A stretch of DNA of 64,000 nucleotides, from assembly GCF_000800255.1 (NCBI RefSeq), contig NZ_CP009747.1, positions 1,426,001 to 1,490,000 of the forward strand, written 5' to 3'. The position numbers and the translations under genes were made by a program. The notes beneath the pieces are model-generated. The model had not been told where the DNA came from. It searched no databases and was given only the letters and a program-made list of their open reading frames with translations. The DNA comes from Pseudomonas parafulva. Its GTDB lineage: Bacteria > Pseudomonadota > Gammaproteobacteria > Pseudomonadales > Pseudomonadaceae. This document shows positions 42,214 to 49,287 of this stretch, piece by piece; within the stretch, counting starts at the first letter, position 1, and every line of letters starts with the position of its first letter.

Positions 42214-43235
42214 TTGACCAGCCACTCGTTCCAGCGCGCGGCGATGGCCTGGCCGTTCTTGGCCCAGTAGGCGAAGTCGAGCGTCACCTGATCCTGGGCG
42301 TGGGCGGTCGGCAGGTTAGGTGCCAGTTGCGGGTCCAGGCGCTGGATGCTGTCGAGGTTGACCGGAGCGTAGGCGGTGGCGTTGGCGAAGTCGGCCTGGC
42401 CTTTGGCACTGCTGGCGTTGGCCAGGAACTTCATGGCCGCGTCCTTGTTCTTGGCGCCTTTGGGAATGACCAGGAAGTCGGCCATGACCAGGTTCTGTTT
42501 CCAGCTCACGCCTACCGGCGCGCCGTCTTGCTGCAGGGCATAGAGCCGGCCATTCCAGAACTGCCCCAGGGTCGCTTCGCCTGAGGCCAGCAGTTGCTGC
42601 GACTGGGCACCGCCGCCCCACCAGACGATGTCTTTCTTGATGGTGTCGAGCTTCTTGAAGGCGCGGTCCAGATCGAGCGGGTAGAGCTTGTCGGCCGGGA
42701 CGCCATCGGCCAGCAGGGCCAGCTCCAGCACGCCGGGGCTTGGCCACTTGTACAGGGCGCGTTTGCCAGGATAGGTCTGGGTGTCGAACAGCGCGCTCCA
42801 GTCCACCGGCTTGTTGGCGCCGAGCTTGCCTTCGTTGTAGCCGAGCACGAAGGAGAAGAAGAACGAACCGACGCCGTGGTCGGAGACGAAGCGCGGGTCG
42901 ATCTTGTCGCGCTGGAGGGTGTTGAAGTCCAGCGGTTCGAGCAGGCCTTCGCTGGCCGCGCGCAGGGCGAAATCCGCTTCCACATCGACCACGTCCCACT
43001 GCACGTTGCCGCTTTCGACCATGGCCTTGAGCTTGCCGTAGTCGGTGGGGCCGTCCTGCACGACCTTGATGTTGCTGCTCTTGCTGAAGGGGTCGGCCCA
43101 TGCCTGTTTCTGGGCGTCCTGGGTGGTCCCGCCCCAACTGACGAAGTTCAGGCTGTCGGCGGCCTGGGTGGTCTGGCAGGCCAGGGACAGCAGGCTGGCG
43201 GACAGCACTGCGGTGACGCGTTTACTCAACAGCAT
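42210..43235 (-). CDS. ABC transporter periplasmic substrate-binding protein (PotD-like)
   Basis: This 341-residue protein begins with a Sec signal peptide (about residues 1-25, cut after TQA). The mature part has the PotD-type start (LNFVSWGGTTQDAQKQAWADPF) and WDVVDVEADFALRAA. It would capture the substrate in the periplasm and deliver it to the two permeases. It is the first gene of the operon; ATG follows GAGGG. A palindromic site shared with the ribBA promoter region lies about 150 bases upstream. Family membership alone does not fix the ligand, which could be a polyamine or another small cation. Confidence 0.93.
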   Translation of the reverse strand: MLLSKRVTAVLSASLLSLACQTTQAADSLNFVSWGGTTQDAQKQAWADPFSKSSNIKVVQDGPTDYGKLKAMVESGNVQWDVVDVEADFALRAASEGLLEPLDFNTLQRDKIDPRFVSDHGVGSFFFSFVLGYNEGKLGANKPVDWSALFDTQTYPGKRALYKWPSPGVLELALLADGVPADKLYPLDLDRAFKKLDTIKKDIVWWGGGAQSQQLLASGEATLGQFWNGRLYALQQDGAPVGVSWKQNLVMADFLVIPKGAKNKDAAMKFLANASSAKGQADFANATAYAPVNLDSIQRLDPQLAPNLPTAHAQDQVTLDFAYWAKNGQAIAARWNEWLVK

Positions 43236-43383
43236 GGTTACGCCCTCGTGACTTTTGTTATTCGAGGCGGGGCTGTGTCGCGCCCGCCCATTGTATTCGG
43301 GAGCCGCTATTTGGAGTGGAATCTGGCCGTGGTGTGAGTGTAGGCACGGCCGGTAGCATTAAGGTCTACGGGATATCATATTA

Positions 43384-43393
43384 TGGTATTCCA
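43384..43393. promoter_or_regulatory. TGGTATTCCA operator candidate upstream of the ABC operon
   Basis: The site TATTATGGTATTCCA matches the ribBA-DUF1330 palindrome closely when that is read in reverse complement (TATTATGGTATACCA), with one mismatch in 15. It lies about 150 bases upstream of the binding-protein ATG, beyond the ribBA stop. The TGGT-ACCA form is typical of GntR-family operators. No GntR gene is in the window. Confidence 0.45.
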
Positions 43394-43442
43394 AACTTTT
43401 CGCAAGAGGGAGTTGGCGACCGGCCATCACTGCGTCACCCCC

Positions 43443-44564
43443 TCACGCGAGCATAGTGGGCTCGAATGGCACGCTCTCCACGACTTCCAGTTCATACCCG
43501 GCCAGCCCGGCATATTTGAGCGGCGGCCCCAGATGGCGCAGCTTGCCCACGCCCAGGTCCTGCAGGATCTGCGCCCCGGTGCCGACCTCCGAGTACACCT
43601 TGGTTTGCCCACGCTGGTACGGCCGAGGCGCCTGGGTGAGGTGCGGCACCCGTTCGAGCAGGGCCTGGGACGATTCGTGATTGGCCAGCACCACCACCAC
43701 ACCGCTGCCTTCGGCGGCCACCCGTTGCAACGCCGCCCACAAGGTCCAGTTGGCAGGGCCGGCATACTCGGCGCCGACCAGGTCGCGCAGGGGATCGATG
43801 ACATGCACACGCACCAGGGTCGGTTGCTCGCGGTGGATCTGGCCCATGACCATGGCCATGTGCACGCCGCCTTCGATGCGGTCCTCGAAAGTGACCAGGC
43901 GGAAGGTGCCATGCACGGTCGGCAGTTCGCGTTCGCCGATGCGTTTGACGGTCTGCTCGGTGCTCAGGCGGTAGTGGATCAGGTCGGCGATGGTGCCGAT
44001 CTTGATGCCGTGCTGTGCGGCGAAGCGCTCCAGGTCCGGGCGCCGCGCCATGCTGCCGTCGTCGTTGAGCACTTCGACGATCACCGAGGCCGGGGCGAAG
44101 CCGGCCAGGCGCGCCAGGTCGCAGCCGGCTTCGGTGTGGCCAGCGCGGGTCAGCACACCGCCCTCGCGGGCCCGCAGGGGAAAGATATGACCGGGCTGCA
44201 CCAGGTCTTCAGGGCGGGCATCGGCGGCCATGGCGGCGGCCACGGTGCGCGCCCGGTCGGCGGCGGAGATGCCGGTGGTGACGCCGCTGGCCGCCTCGAT
44301 CGACACCGTGAACGCCGTGCCAAAGGCGCTGGCGTTGCTGGGCACCATCTGTTCCAGGCCCAGGCGTTGGCAGTGCTCGTCGGTGAGGGTCAGGCAGATC
44401 AGCCCGCGTGCTTCGCGCGCCATGAAGTTGATGACCTGGGCGTTGCAGCATTCGGCGGCGATCAGCAGGTCGCCTTCGTTTTCCCGGTCTTCATCGTCCA
44501 CCAGCAGGACCATCTTGCCCTGGCGGTAGTCTTCGAGAAGTTCTTCGATGCGGTTGAAGGCCAT
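43443..44564 (-). CDS. 3,4-dihydroxy-2-butanone-4-phosphate synthase with degenerate GTP cyclohydrolase II domain (RibBX-like)
   Basis: The N-terminal 200 residues are a complete RibB domain, which converts ribulose-5-phosphate to the four-carbon riboflavin precursor; DDEDRENEGDL and FTVSIEAASGVTTGISAADRA carry the metal and substrate residues. The C-terminal part aligns with GTP cyclohydrolase II (LPTVHGTFRLVTFEDRIEG). Where active enzymes have the zinc-binding SxRCDCG cysteines, this protein reads VIDPLRDLVGAEYAG. It should therefore lack cyclohydrolase activity, as reported for RibBX-type proteins. The 373-residue length is normal. The ATG at 44564 gives the standard MAFNRIEELL start; an upstream in-frame ATG is unlikely. 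A palindrome lies 27 bases upstream. Confidence 0.88.
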   Translation of the reverse strand: MAFNRIEELLEDYRQGKMVLLVDDEDRENEGDLLIAAECCNAQVINFMAREARGLICLTLTDEHCQRLGLEQMVPSNASAFGTAFTVSIEAASGVTTGISAADRARTVAAAMAADARPEDLVQPGHIFPLRAREGGVLTRAGHTEAGCDLARLAGFAPASVIVEVLNDDGSMARRPDLERFAAQHGIKIGTIADLIHYRLSTEQTVKRIGERELPTVHGTFRLVTFEDRIEGGVHMAMVMGQIHREQPTLVRVHVIDPLRDLVGAEYAGPANWTLWAALQRVAAEGSGVVVVLANHESSQALLERVPHLTQAPRPYQRGQTKVYSEVGTGAQILQDLGVGKLRHLGPPLKYAGLAGYELEVVESVPFEPTMLA

Positions 44565-44590
44565 GTTGCACGCTCGCGATGATCGGTGAA

Positions 44591-44612
44591 GTATTGTGGT
44601 ATACCATAATAC
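44591..44612. promoter_or_regulatory. 22-bp palindromic operator between ribBX and DUF1330 gene
   Basis: The near-perfect palindrome centres on TGGTATACCA (44597-44606) and extends to GTATT/AATAC arms. It lies 27 bases from the ribBX start on one side and 28 bases from the DUF1330 start on the other, so one bound regulator could control both divergent genes. The TGGT-ACCA halves resemble GntR-family sites. Confidence 0.6.
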
Positions 44613-44640
44613 ATAAATCACCCTAAGAGGAGCGCGCTGG

Positions 44641-44934
44641 ATGAAGGCCTATTGGATCGCCCACGTAGAGGTCACCGACCCGCAGCAGTATCAGCAGTAC
44701 ACCCAGCGCGCGCCTGCGGCGTTCGCGGCTTACGGCGGACGTTTTCTGGCCCGGGGGGGCCAGAGCGAGGCGTTGGAGGGAAGGACCACGCCGCAACGCA
44801 GCGTGGTGATCGAGTTCGATTCGTACGAGCAGGCGTTGGCCTGCTATCGGTCGGATCTCTATCAGGACGCCTGCCAGTATCGGCACGGCGCGGCCATGGC
44901 CGAGGTCATCATCGTGGAAGGGTTCGAGCCGTAG
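44641..44934 (+). CDS. DUF1330 family protein
   Basis: This is a 97-residue ferredoxin-like (dimeric alpha/beta barrel type) protein with the typical DUF1330 start (AYWIAHVEVTDPQQYQQY), GGRFLARGG, and the R.VVIEFDSYEQALACYRS segment. The biochemical function of the family is unknown. It is transcribed away from ribBX from a shared 76-base gap that contains the palindrome. This suggests a link with the flavin-related gene and the ABC importer. The leader has CCTAAGAGGAG before the ATG. Confidence 0.88.
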   Translation: MKAYWIAHVEVTDPQQYQQYTQRAPAAFAAYGGRFLARGGQSEALEGRTTPQRSVVIEFDSYEQALACYRSDLYQDACQYRHGAAMAEVIIVEGFEP

Positions 44935-44992
44935 CGCCCACAGCGGCCGCCATCGACCTGAAAGATCGATTGGATTTCATATTCAGTACCAG

Positions 44993-45022
44993 GCGATCAG
45001 GACCGCGAGTGGCCCTGATCGC
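44993..45022. terminator. Terminator-like hairpin between DUF1330 gene and MFS gene
   Basis: A 9-base perfect stem (44993-45001 with 45014-45022) continues inward by two pairs after a mismatch, leaving a GCGAGT loop. It ends 6 bases before the MFS stop, between two convergent genes. Confidence 0.55.
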
Positions 45023-45028
45023 TCGGCG

Positions 45029-46195
45029 TCAGGCGTGTGCCAGGGTGCGCTCAGGGCTCACCGGGCGTAGCCAGGTGCTCAGGACCAGCAGCAGCCCGGC
45101 ACCTATCGCCATCACTGCCCAGGCCCAATGCAAGGAGCTGAGTTGGTCGCGTACCACCCCGGCCACCACGGGCATGCTCGCGGCGATGAGGTAGCCGCCG
45201 CCTTGCACGAAGGCCAGCAGCGATCCGGCTTCGGCCGGCGAGCGGGCGCGGTCGAGGGTCACGATCAGCGACAGTGGGAACAGTGCGCCGATGCCCAGCC
45301 CCAGGCACAGCACGGCCAGCAGGTACAGTGTCAGCGGCGCGGTCATCAGGCACAGCAGGCCGCCGATCAGCAGCAGGATCACCAGTGCCAAAGGCCGACG
45401 GCGATCCGGATAACGGTGAATCAGCGCCGACACCAACAGCCCGGCGATGACCTCGGTGATCGTCAGCGCGCCCAGCAGATAACCGGCGCTTCTCGCCGGC
45501 CAGCCCAGCTCGACGAAGAACGGTGGCAGCCAGGCCAGCACCAGCGTGTAGGCCCCGGTGCCGATCCCGAAGAACACCAACAGCAACCAGGCACGGCCGC
45601 TGCGCCAGGGCAGTGCAGCGGCCGACGCCTGGCCGTGTACATGGCCGGCCGCCAGCAGCCAGGCGATCAAGGCGATCATCGCCGGCAACGCGGCATAACC
45701 CAGGGTCAGGTTCCAGCCCAGCATGCCGGCGCTGGGTGCGGCCAGGGCTGCGGCCAGCGCCGCCCCGGCCATGATGCCCGTGGTGAACAGGCCCATGAGC
45801 ATACCGGCGCTGTGCGGATGATTGCGCTTGATGTAGGCCGGCATCAGCGACTGGATCACGGCGATGCCGACCCCGCCCACAGCGGCGCTGGCGATCAGCG
45901 CGGCGGACGACTCGACATAGGTGCGCACCGCGCAGGCCGCCGCGATCAGGGTCATGCCCATGGCCACGCCCCTGACCTCGCCGACCCGGCGTTGCAGCCA
46001 CGGGCCGGCGAGGGCGAACAGGCCCATCATCATCACCGGCAGCGTGGTCAGCAGGCCGCCCTGCAGGTTGCTCAGGCCCAGGTCGGCCTGCAGCACATCC
46101 AGCAACGGTCCGATCGAGGCCATGATCGGCCGCAGGTTGATGCCCACCAGCAGCGCCAGGACCACCACGCAGGCTTTGGAAGGGGTATCGCCCAT
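45029..46195 (-). CDS. MFS transporter, CynX/NimT-like
   Basis: The 388-residue protein has about twelve hydrophobic segments. Its start (ACVVVLALLVGINLRPIMASIGPLL) is characteristic of the CynX (cyanate/nitroimidazole-type) branch, where NLRP is conserved. It probably exports a small compound. The frame is open to 46306, but ATG 46195 fits the family start and has CAGGAG upstream. It is divergent from a MarR regulator, which is the usual regulator-efflux pair, so the regulator likely controls it. The true substrate is not visible. Confidence 0.88.
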   Translation of the reverse strand: MGDTPSKACVVVLALLVGINLRPIMASIGPLLDVLQADLGLSNLQGGLLTTLPVMMMGLFALAGPWLQRRVGEVRGVAMGMTLIAAACAVRTYVESSAALIASAAVGGVGIAVIQSLMPAYIKRNHPHSAGMLMGLFTTGIMAGAALAAALAAPSAGMLGWNLTLGYAALPAMIALIAWLLAAGHVHGQASAAALPWRSGRAWLLLVFFGIGTGAYTLVLAWLPPFFVELGWPARSAGYLLGALTITEVIAGLLVSALIHRYPDRRRPLALVILLLIGGLLCLMTAPLTLYLLAVLCLGLGIGALFPLSLIVTLDRARSPAEAGSLLAFVQGGGYLIAASMPVVAGVVRDQLSSLHWAWAVMAIGAGLLLVLSTWLRPVSPERTLAHA

Positions 46196-46643
46196 TTCAG
46201 TGCAACTCCTGCAGGAAACCAGAACGTGCCCGGTGGGCTGCCGTGGCATGGGAAACGTTGAAGACATGAGGGTGACCTGCAAGGGTATTGAGGTGTACGT
46301 GGGCACTGTCCCGAGAGAGCGGTCGAGCGTATTTCGAGGCGATCGGCGCGCTGTCGACGCGCAGGTCGGGTACGATTGCGCGGCGCCCCAGGCTCAGCGG
46401 CACCGCCAGCGCATTGCGCCCAGGCCGGTCGGTAGTGCCCCGGCCGCGCGGCAATCGCGCAGTGACGCCGGACCCGGCGTGAATGTCGCGATCGCGATTT
46501 CGGTCGTGTTCGAAGAACGCCATGTCCTCTCCCGGTTCATAACTCGTGCATATCAAGATAACTTAACGTTAAGATACTTGGGAAGCGCCAGGTGATGGCA
46601 GGGATATGGCCCATACAGTTCAGGGTGAACGAACGGTGACGCA
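46196..46643. other. Intergenic region between MFS and marR genes
   Basis: These 448 bases separate divergent genes. A minus-strand open frame crosses much of it, but its Arg/His-rich translation resembles no protein family. The main signal is the CTTAACGTTAAG palindrome near the marR side. The remaining part should hold both promoters and an unusually long leader for the MFS gene. Confidence 0.5.
46562..46573. promoter_or_regulatory. MarR-type palindromic operator candidate
   Basis: CTTAACGTTAAG is a perfect 12-base palindrome in an AT-rich island (46545-46580) within GC-rich DNA, 70 bases before the marR start. MarR-family regulators bind palindromes of this size, so autoregulation and control of the divergent MFS gene are likely. 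Confidence 0.6.
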
Positions 46644-47150
46644 ATGAAAGATCATGTCGATTTCGTCGTCGCGCAGTGGGCGCAGGCGATGCCCTCGGTG
46701 GACGCCTCGTCCATGGAGGTGTTCGGGCGCATGGCGCGCCTGCAGAAGCACCTGGAGCGCCGGCGCGGCGCGGTGCTGGAACAATACGGTTTCAAGGAGG
46801 GTGAGTTCGATGTAATGGCGACGCTGCGCCGTGCCGGTGCGCCCTATCAACTCACGCCGACCGAACTGTACAACTCACTGCTGATCACCTCTGGGGCGAT
46901 GACCAACCGCCTCAACCGGCTCAAGGACGCCGGCATGATCGAACAACTCCATGACGCCGCCGACAAGCGCAGCTACAAGGTGGCGCTCACCGCCCAGGGC
47001 CTGCACAGCATCGAGCAGGCTGTCGGCAGCCATACCGCGCTGCAGAACCAGTTTCTCTCTTCCCTGGCGCCGGAGGAGCGCGAGGCGTTGGCACGCATGC
47101 TCAAGCGCATGCTGGCGGCGCTGCCCGAAGATGGCGAACCCATCCCATGA
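46644..47150 (+). CDS. MarR family transcriptional regulator
   Basis: This 168-residue winged-helix regulator has the DNA-binding region at about residues 55-125: EFDVMATLRRAGAPYQLTPTELYNSLLITSGAMTNRLNRL, then the wing AADKRSYKVALTAQG. The family forms dimers that release DNA on binding small aromatic or phenolic ligands. It is divergent from the CynX-like MFS gene with a palindrome between them. The ribosome-binding site is weak (GGTGACGC). The LysR gene follows on the same strand after about 25 bases. Confidence 0.93.
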   Translation: MKDHVDFVVAQWAQAMPSVDASSMEVFGRMARLQKHLERRRGAVLEQYGFKEGEFDVMATLRRAGAPYQLTPTELYNSLLITSGAMTNRLNRLKDAGMIEQLHDAADKRSYKVALTAQGLHSIEQAVGSHTALQNQFLSSLAPEEREALARMLKRMLAALPEDGEPIP

Positions 47151-47175
47151 ATCCCATTGGCGAGGAGACCTGTGC

Positions 47176-48114
47176 GTGCTGCACAGCAATTACCTGAAGC
47201 AGCTCGACCTGCAGGACATCGTGGTGTTTCTCAACCTGCTGGAACACCGCAGCGCCAAGCGCACGGCCGAACTGATGAATGTCAGCCAACCGACCGTGAG
47301 CTACTGCCTCAAGCGCCTGCGCGGATGCTTCGACGACACCCTGTTCGCCTCGTCGCAAGGCTTGCTGCAGCCCACGGCCAAGGCAGAAAAGATCGCCCCG
47401 TACCTGCGCGTGGTGATCGAATCGGTCAACCGCTGCGCCGAAGCCGATGCATCCGCCGATGGGGTGGCCATGCCACGGATCTGGCGTCTGTGCGCGCCGG
47501 AGTACTTCGAGTTGGCCTTTCTGCCACGGGCCTTGGCCAGCCTGTCGCGCAGCCATGCCAACACCTCGCTGCACCTGGAGCGGCTGAGTCGCGACCTGCC
47601 GGTGGATCGGCTGATCGCTGGTGATATCGACCTGGCCATCGGCTTTGGCCCCAGCTACCACCAGTTGCATCCGGAACTGCAATGGCAGCCGGTGCTCAGT
47701 GACGGATTCGTCTGCTTGACCAGCGAGCGGGGCCTGGCTCAGCCGGGGGTCATGAGCCTGGATGAATTCTGTCAATCGGCGCACGTTTTTCCCACGCCGT
47801 GGATCTCGGAAAAAAACATGGTCGATGGCTGGCTGGAGAAGATCGGTCGCACCCGCAACGTGCTGGTGCGCGCCAATGGCTACCAGGCCTGCGTCAACAT
47901 ACTCGCGGCGGTGCCCGCCACCGTGTCGCTGCCGGCGCGTCTGCTCGCGCACTTGCGTATCCCCGAGGGGGTGATGCAATGCCAGCCGCCGATGGGCTTT
48001 CCGGTGTTCACGGTGGACATGATCTGGTCGCGCGACCGCAGCCTCAGCGGCGACGTCGCCAGCCTGCGCAGCCTGATCCAGGATGTGGCGAGCGAGTTGC
48101 TTCGGGCCAGTTGA
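47176..48114 (+). CDS. LysR family transcriptional regulator
   Basis: The 312-residue protein has the N-terminal helix-turn-helix (QDIVVFLNLLEHRSAKRTAELMNVSQPTVSYCLKRL) and the C-terminal periplasmic-binding-like effector domain. The open frame reaches into marR, but GTG 47176 is the credible start: GAGGAG lies 10 bases upstream and LHSNYLKQLDL matches family starts. It is followed, after 240 bases, by the dioxygenase-ligase operon on the same strand. It is the probable activator of that operon; this is inferred from position only. Confidence 0.9.
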   Translation: MLHSNYLKQLDLQDIVVFLNLLEHRSAKRTAELMNVSQPTVSYCLKRLRGCFDDTLFASSQGLLQPTAKAEKIAPYLRVVIESVNRCAEADASADGVAMPRIWRLCAPEYFELAFLPRALASLSRSHANTSLHLERLSRDLPVDRLIAGDIDLAIGFGPSYHQLHPELQWQPVLSDGFVCLTSERGLAQPGVMSLDEFCQSAHVFPTPWISEKNMVDGWLEKIGRTRNVLVRANGYQACVNILAAVPATVSLPARLLAHLRIPEGVMQCQPPMGFPVFTVDMIWSRDRSLSGDVASLRSLIQDVASELLRAS

Positions 48115-48253
48115 GGCGCTGACGAACAAGGACTACAGGTGCTCAGGATGAGTGAACCGAAAATGAACAACCCCCTGTCGTGCGCCCCGACCACCGTCGG
48201 CGCAGGCACGTTCCCTGTTGCGCAGAGGGTTTTAATTTTTGATCAGGGCTTTC

Positions 48254-48267
48254 GGTTTCTTGAAACC
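48254..48267. promoter_or_regulatory. GGTTTC-TT-GAAACC palindrome upstream of the dioxygenase operon
   Basis: A 6-base inverted repeat with a 2-base centre lies about 88 bases upstream of the dioxygenase ATG, next to an AT-rich segment (TTTTAATTTTT near 48230-48240). It is a candidate binding site for the adjacent LysR regulator. The rest of the 240-base gap shows no gene. Confidence 0.35.
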
Positions 48268-48354
48268 AGCCCACCCGGCATTTCCCCTACCTTGGTCTGG
48301 TCAGGCGGTGGATCGCTCGCCTGTCTGTAATCCATTTCCCAAGGAAGATGTCAG

Positions 48355-49287
48355 ATGCTGGCCTATACACAACCGAGAATCCTACCCTTCTACCGGCAGC
48401 CCACCCCGTGCTACGGCTTCGAGTGCATTCATGCCGTCGAACCGGGACTGCGCGTCTTCGACTCGATGAGCACGGCGGACCTCTATGAGGATCTGGCCCA
48501 CAGCGGCGCGGTGATCTACCGCGATTTCGCCGATTCGCTCGAGCACTTCAACGACTTCGTCAGCGCCCATTCCTCGCGCGTGACCTTCGATCCAGCACGC
48601 CAGGCGGCCACGACCAATACCGCCGAAATCGACGCCGGCGTTCACGAAATGGGTCTGCACCGGGAGAACGGCAACCTGCCGTTCAACCCTGACCTGCAGT
48701 GGTTCTACTGCCTGGAGGCGGCCGCCGTCGGCTCCGAAACCACGCTGTGCGACGGCGAGCGGGTGCTGTTCGACCTGTCGCCGACTACCCGCAAGCGCTT
48801 CCAGACCCAGCCCATCCGCTACGCCCGGCGCATTCCCTGGCACAACGTGCGACGGTTCCTGAGCATCGAGTTGCAACTGCCGCTGGAGAGCATCACCGAC
48901 GAGCACCTGGAGCAGGTCAACCAGCAGGTGGCCGGCCAGACCTATCGGCGCATCGACCAGAACCTGATCGCCTCGCAACTGATCATCAGCGCCGTGGAAA
49001 CCAGCGCCTTCAGCGGCCGTCAGGCGTTCTGCAACTCCATGCTCGGCCCCAGCGTCAACTACGAGCCGCCGCGCATCACCTGGGCTGACGGCGAGGCCAT
49101 CGCATTGGAGATCTGGGACGAAATCAAGGAAGTGACTGCCCGCAACACCTACAGCCACTTCTGGAAAAAGGGCGACATCATGGTCGTCGACAACACCCGG
49201 GTCATGCATGGCCGTCGCCGTCTGGACGATCTTGCTCGGCGCATCTTCGGCGCCCAGAGCTACCGTCTGGCAGGAGCCGAGCAATGA
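48355..49287 (+). CDS. TauD/TfdA-family Fe(II)/2-oxoglutarate-dependent dioxygenase (SyrP-like)
   Basis: This 310-residue protein belongs to the TauD-type non-haem iron dioxygenases. The HxE metal motif is H102-R-E104 (MGLHRENGNLPF) and the distal His is H285 (DNTRVMHGRRRL), with Arg residues after it for 2-oxoglutarate. Such enzymes hydroxylate or desaturate amino acids and related metabolites, often in natural-product pathways. The start follows AAGGAAG. Its stop overlaps the ligase ATG by 4 bases, so the two are translated together. The substrate is unknown. Confidence 0.85.
   Translation: MLAYTQPRILPFYRQPTPCYGFECIHAVEPGLRVFDSMSTADLYEDLAHSGAVIYRDFADSLEHFNDFVSAHSSRVTFDPARQAATTNTAEIDAGVHEMGLHRENGNLPFNPDLQWFYCLEAAAVGSETTLCDGERVLFDLSPTTRKRFQTQPIRYARRIPWHNVRRFLSIELQLPLESITDEHLEQVNQQVAGQTYRRIDQNLIASQLIISAVETSAFSGRQAFCNSMLGPSVNYEPPRITWADGEAIALEIWDEIKEVTARNTYSHFWKKGDIMVVDNTRVMHGRRRLDDLARRIFGAQSYRLAGAEQ

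Noticed and set aside
46197..46556. A 119-codon minus-strand frame upstream of the MFS gene
   Set aside because: Composition is Arg/His/Pro-rich without recognisable motifs, and its end abuts the MFS start; more likely a leader region than a protein.
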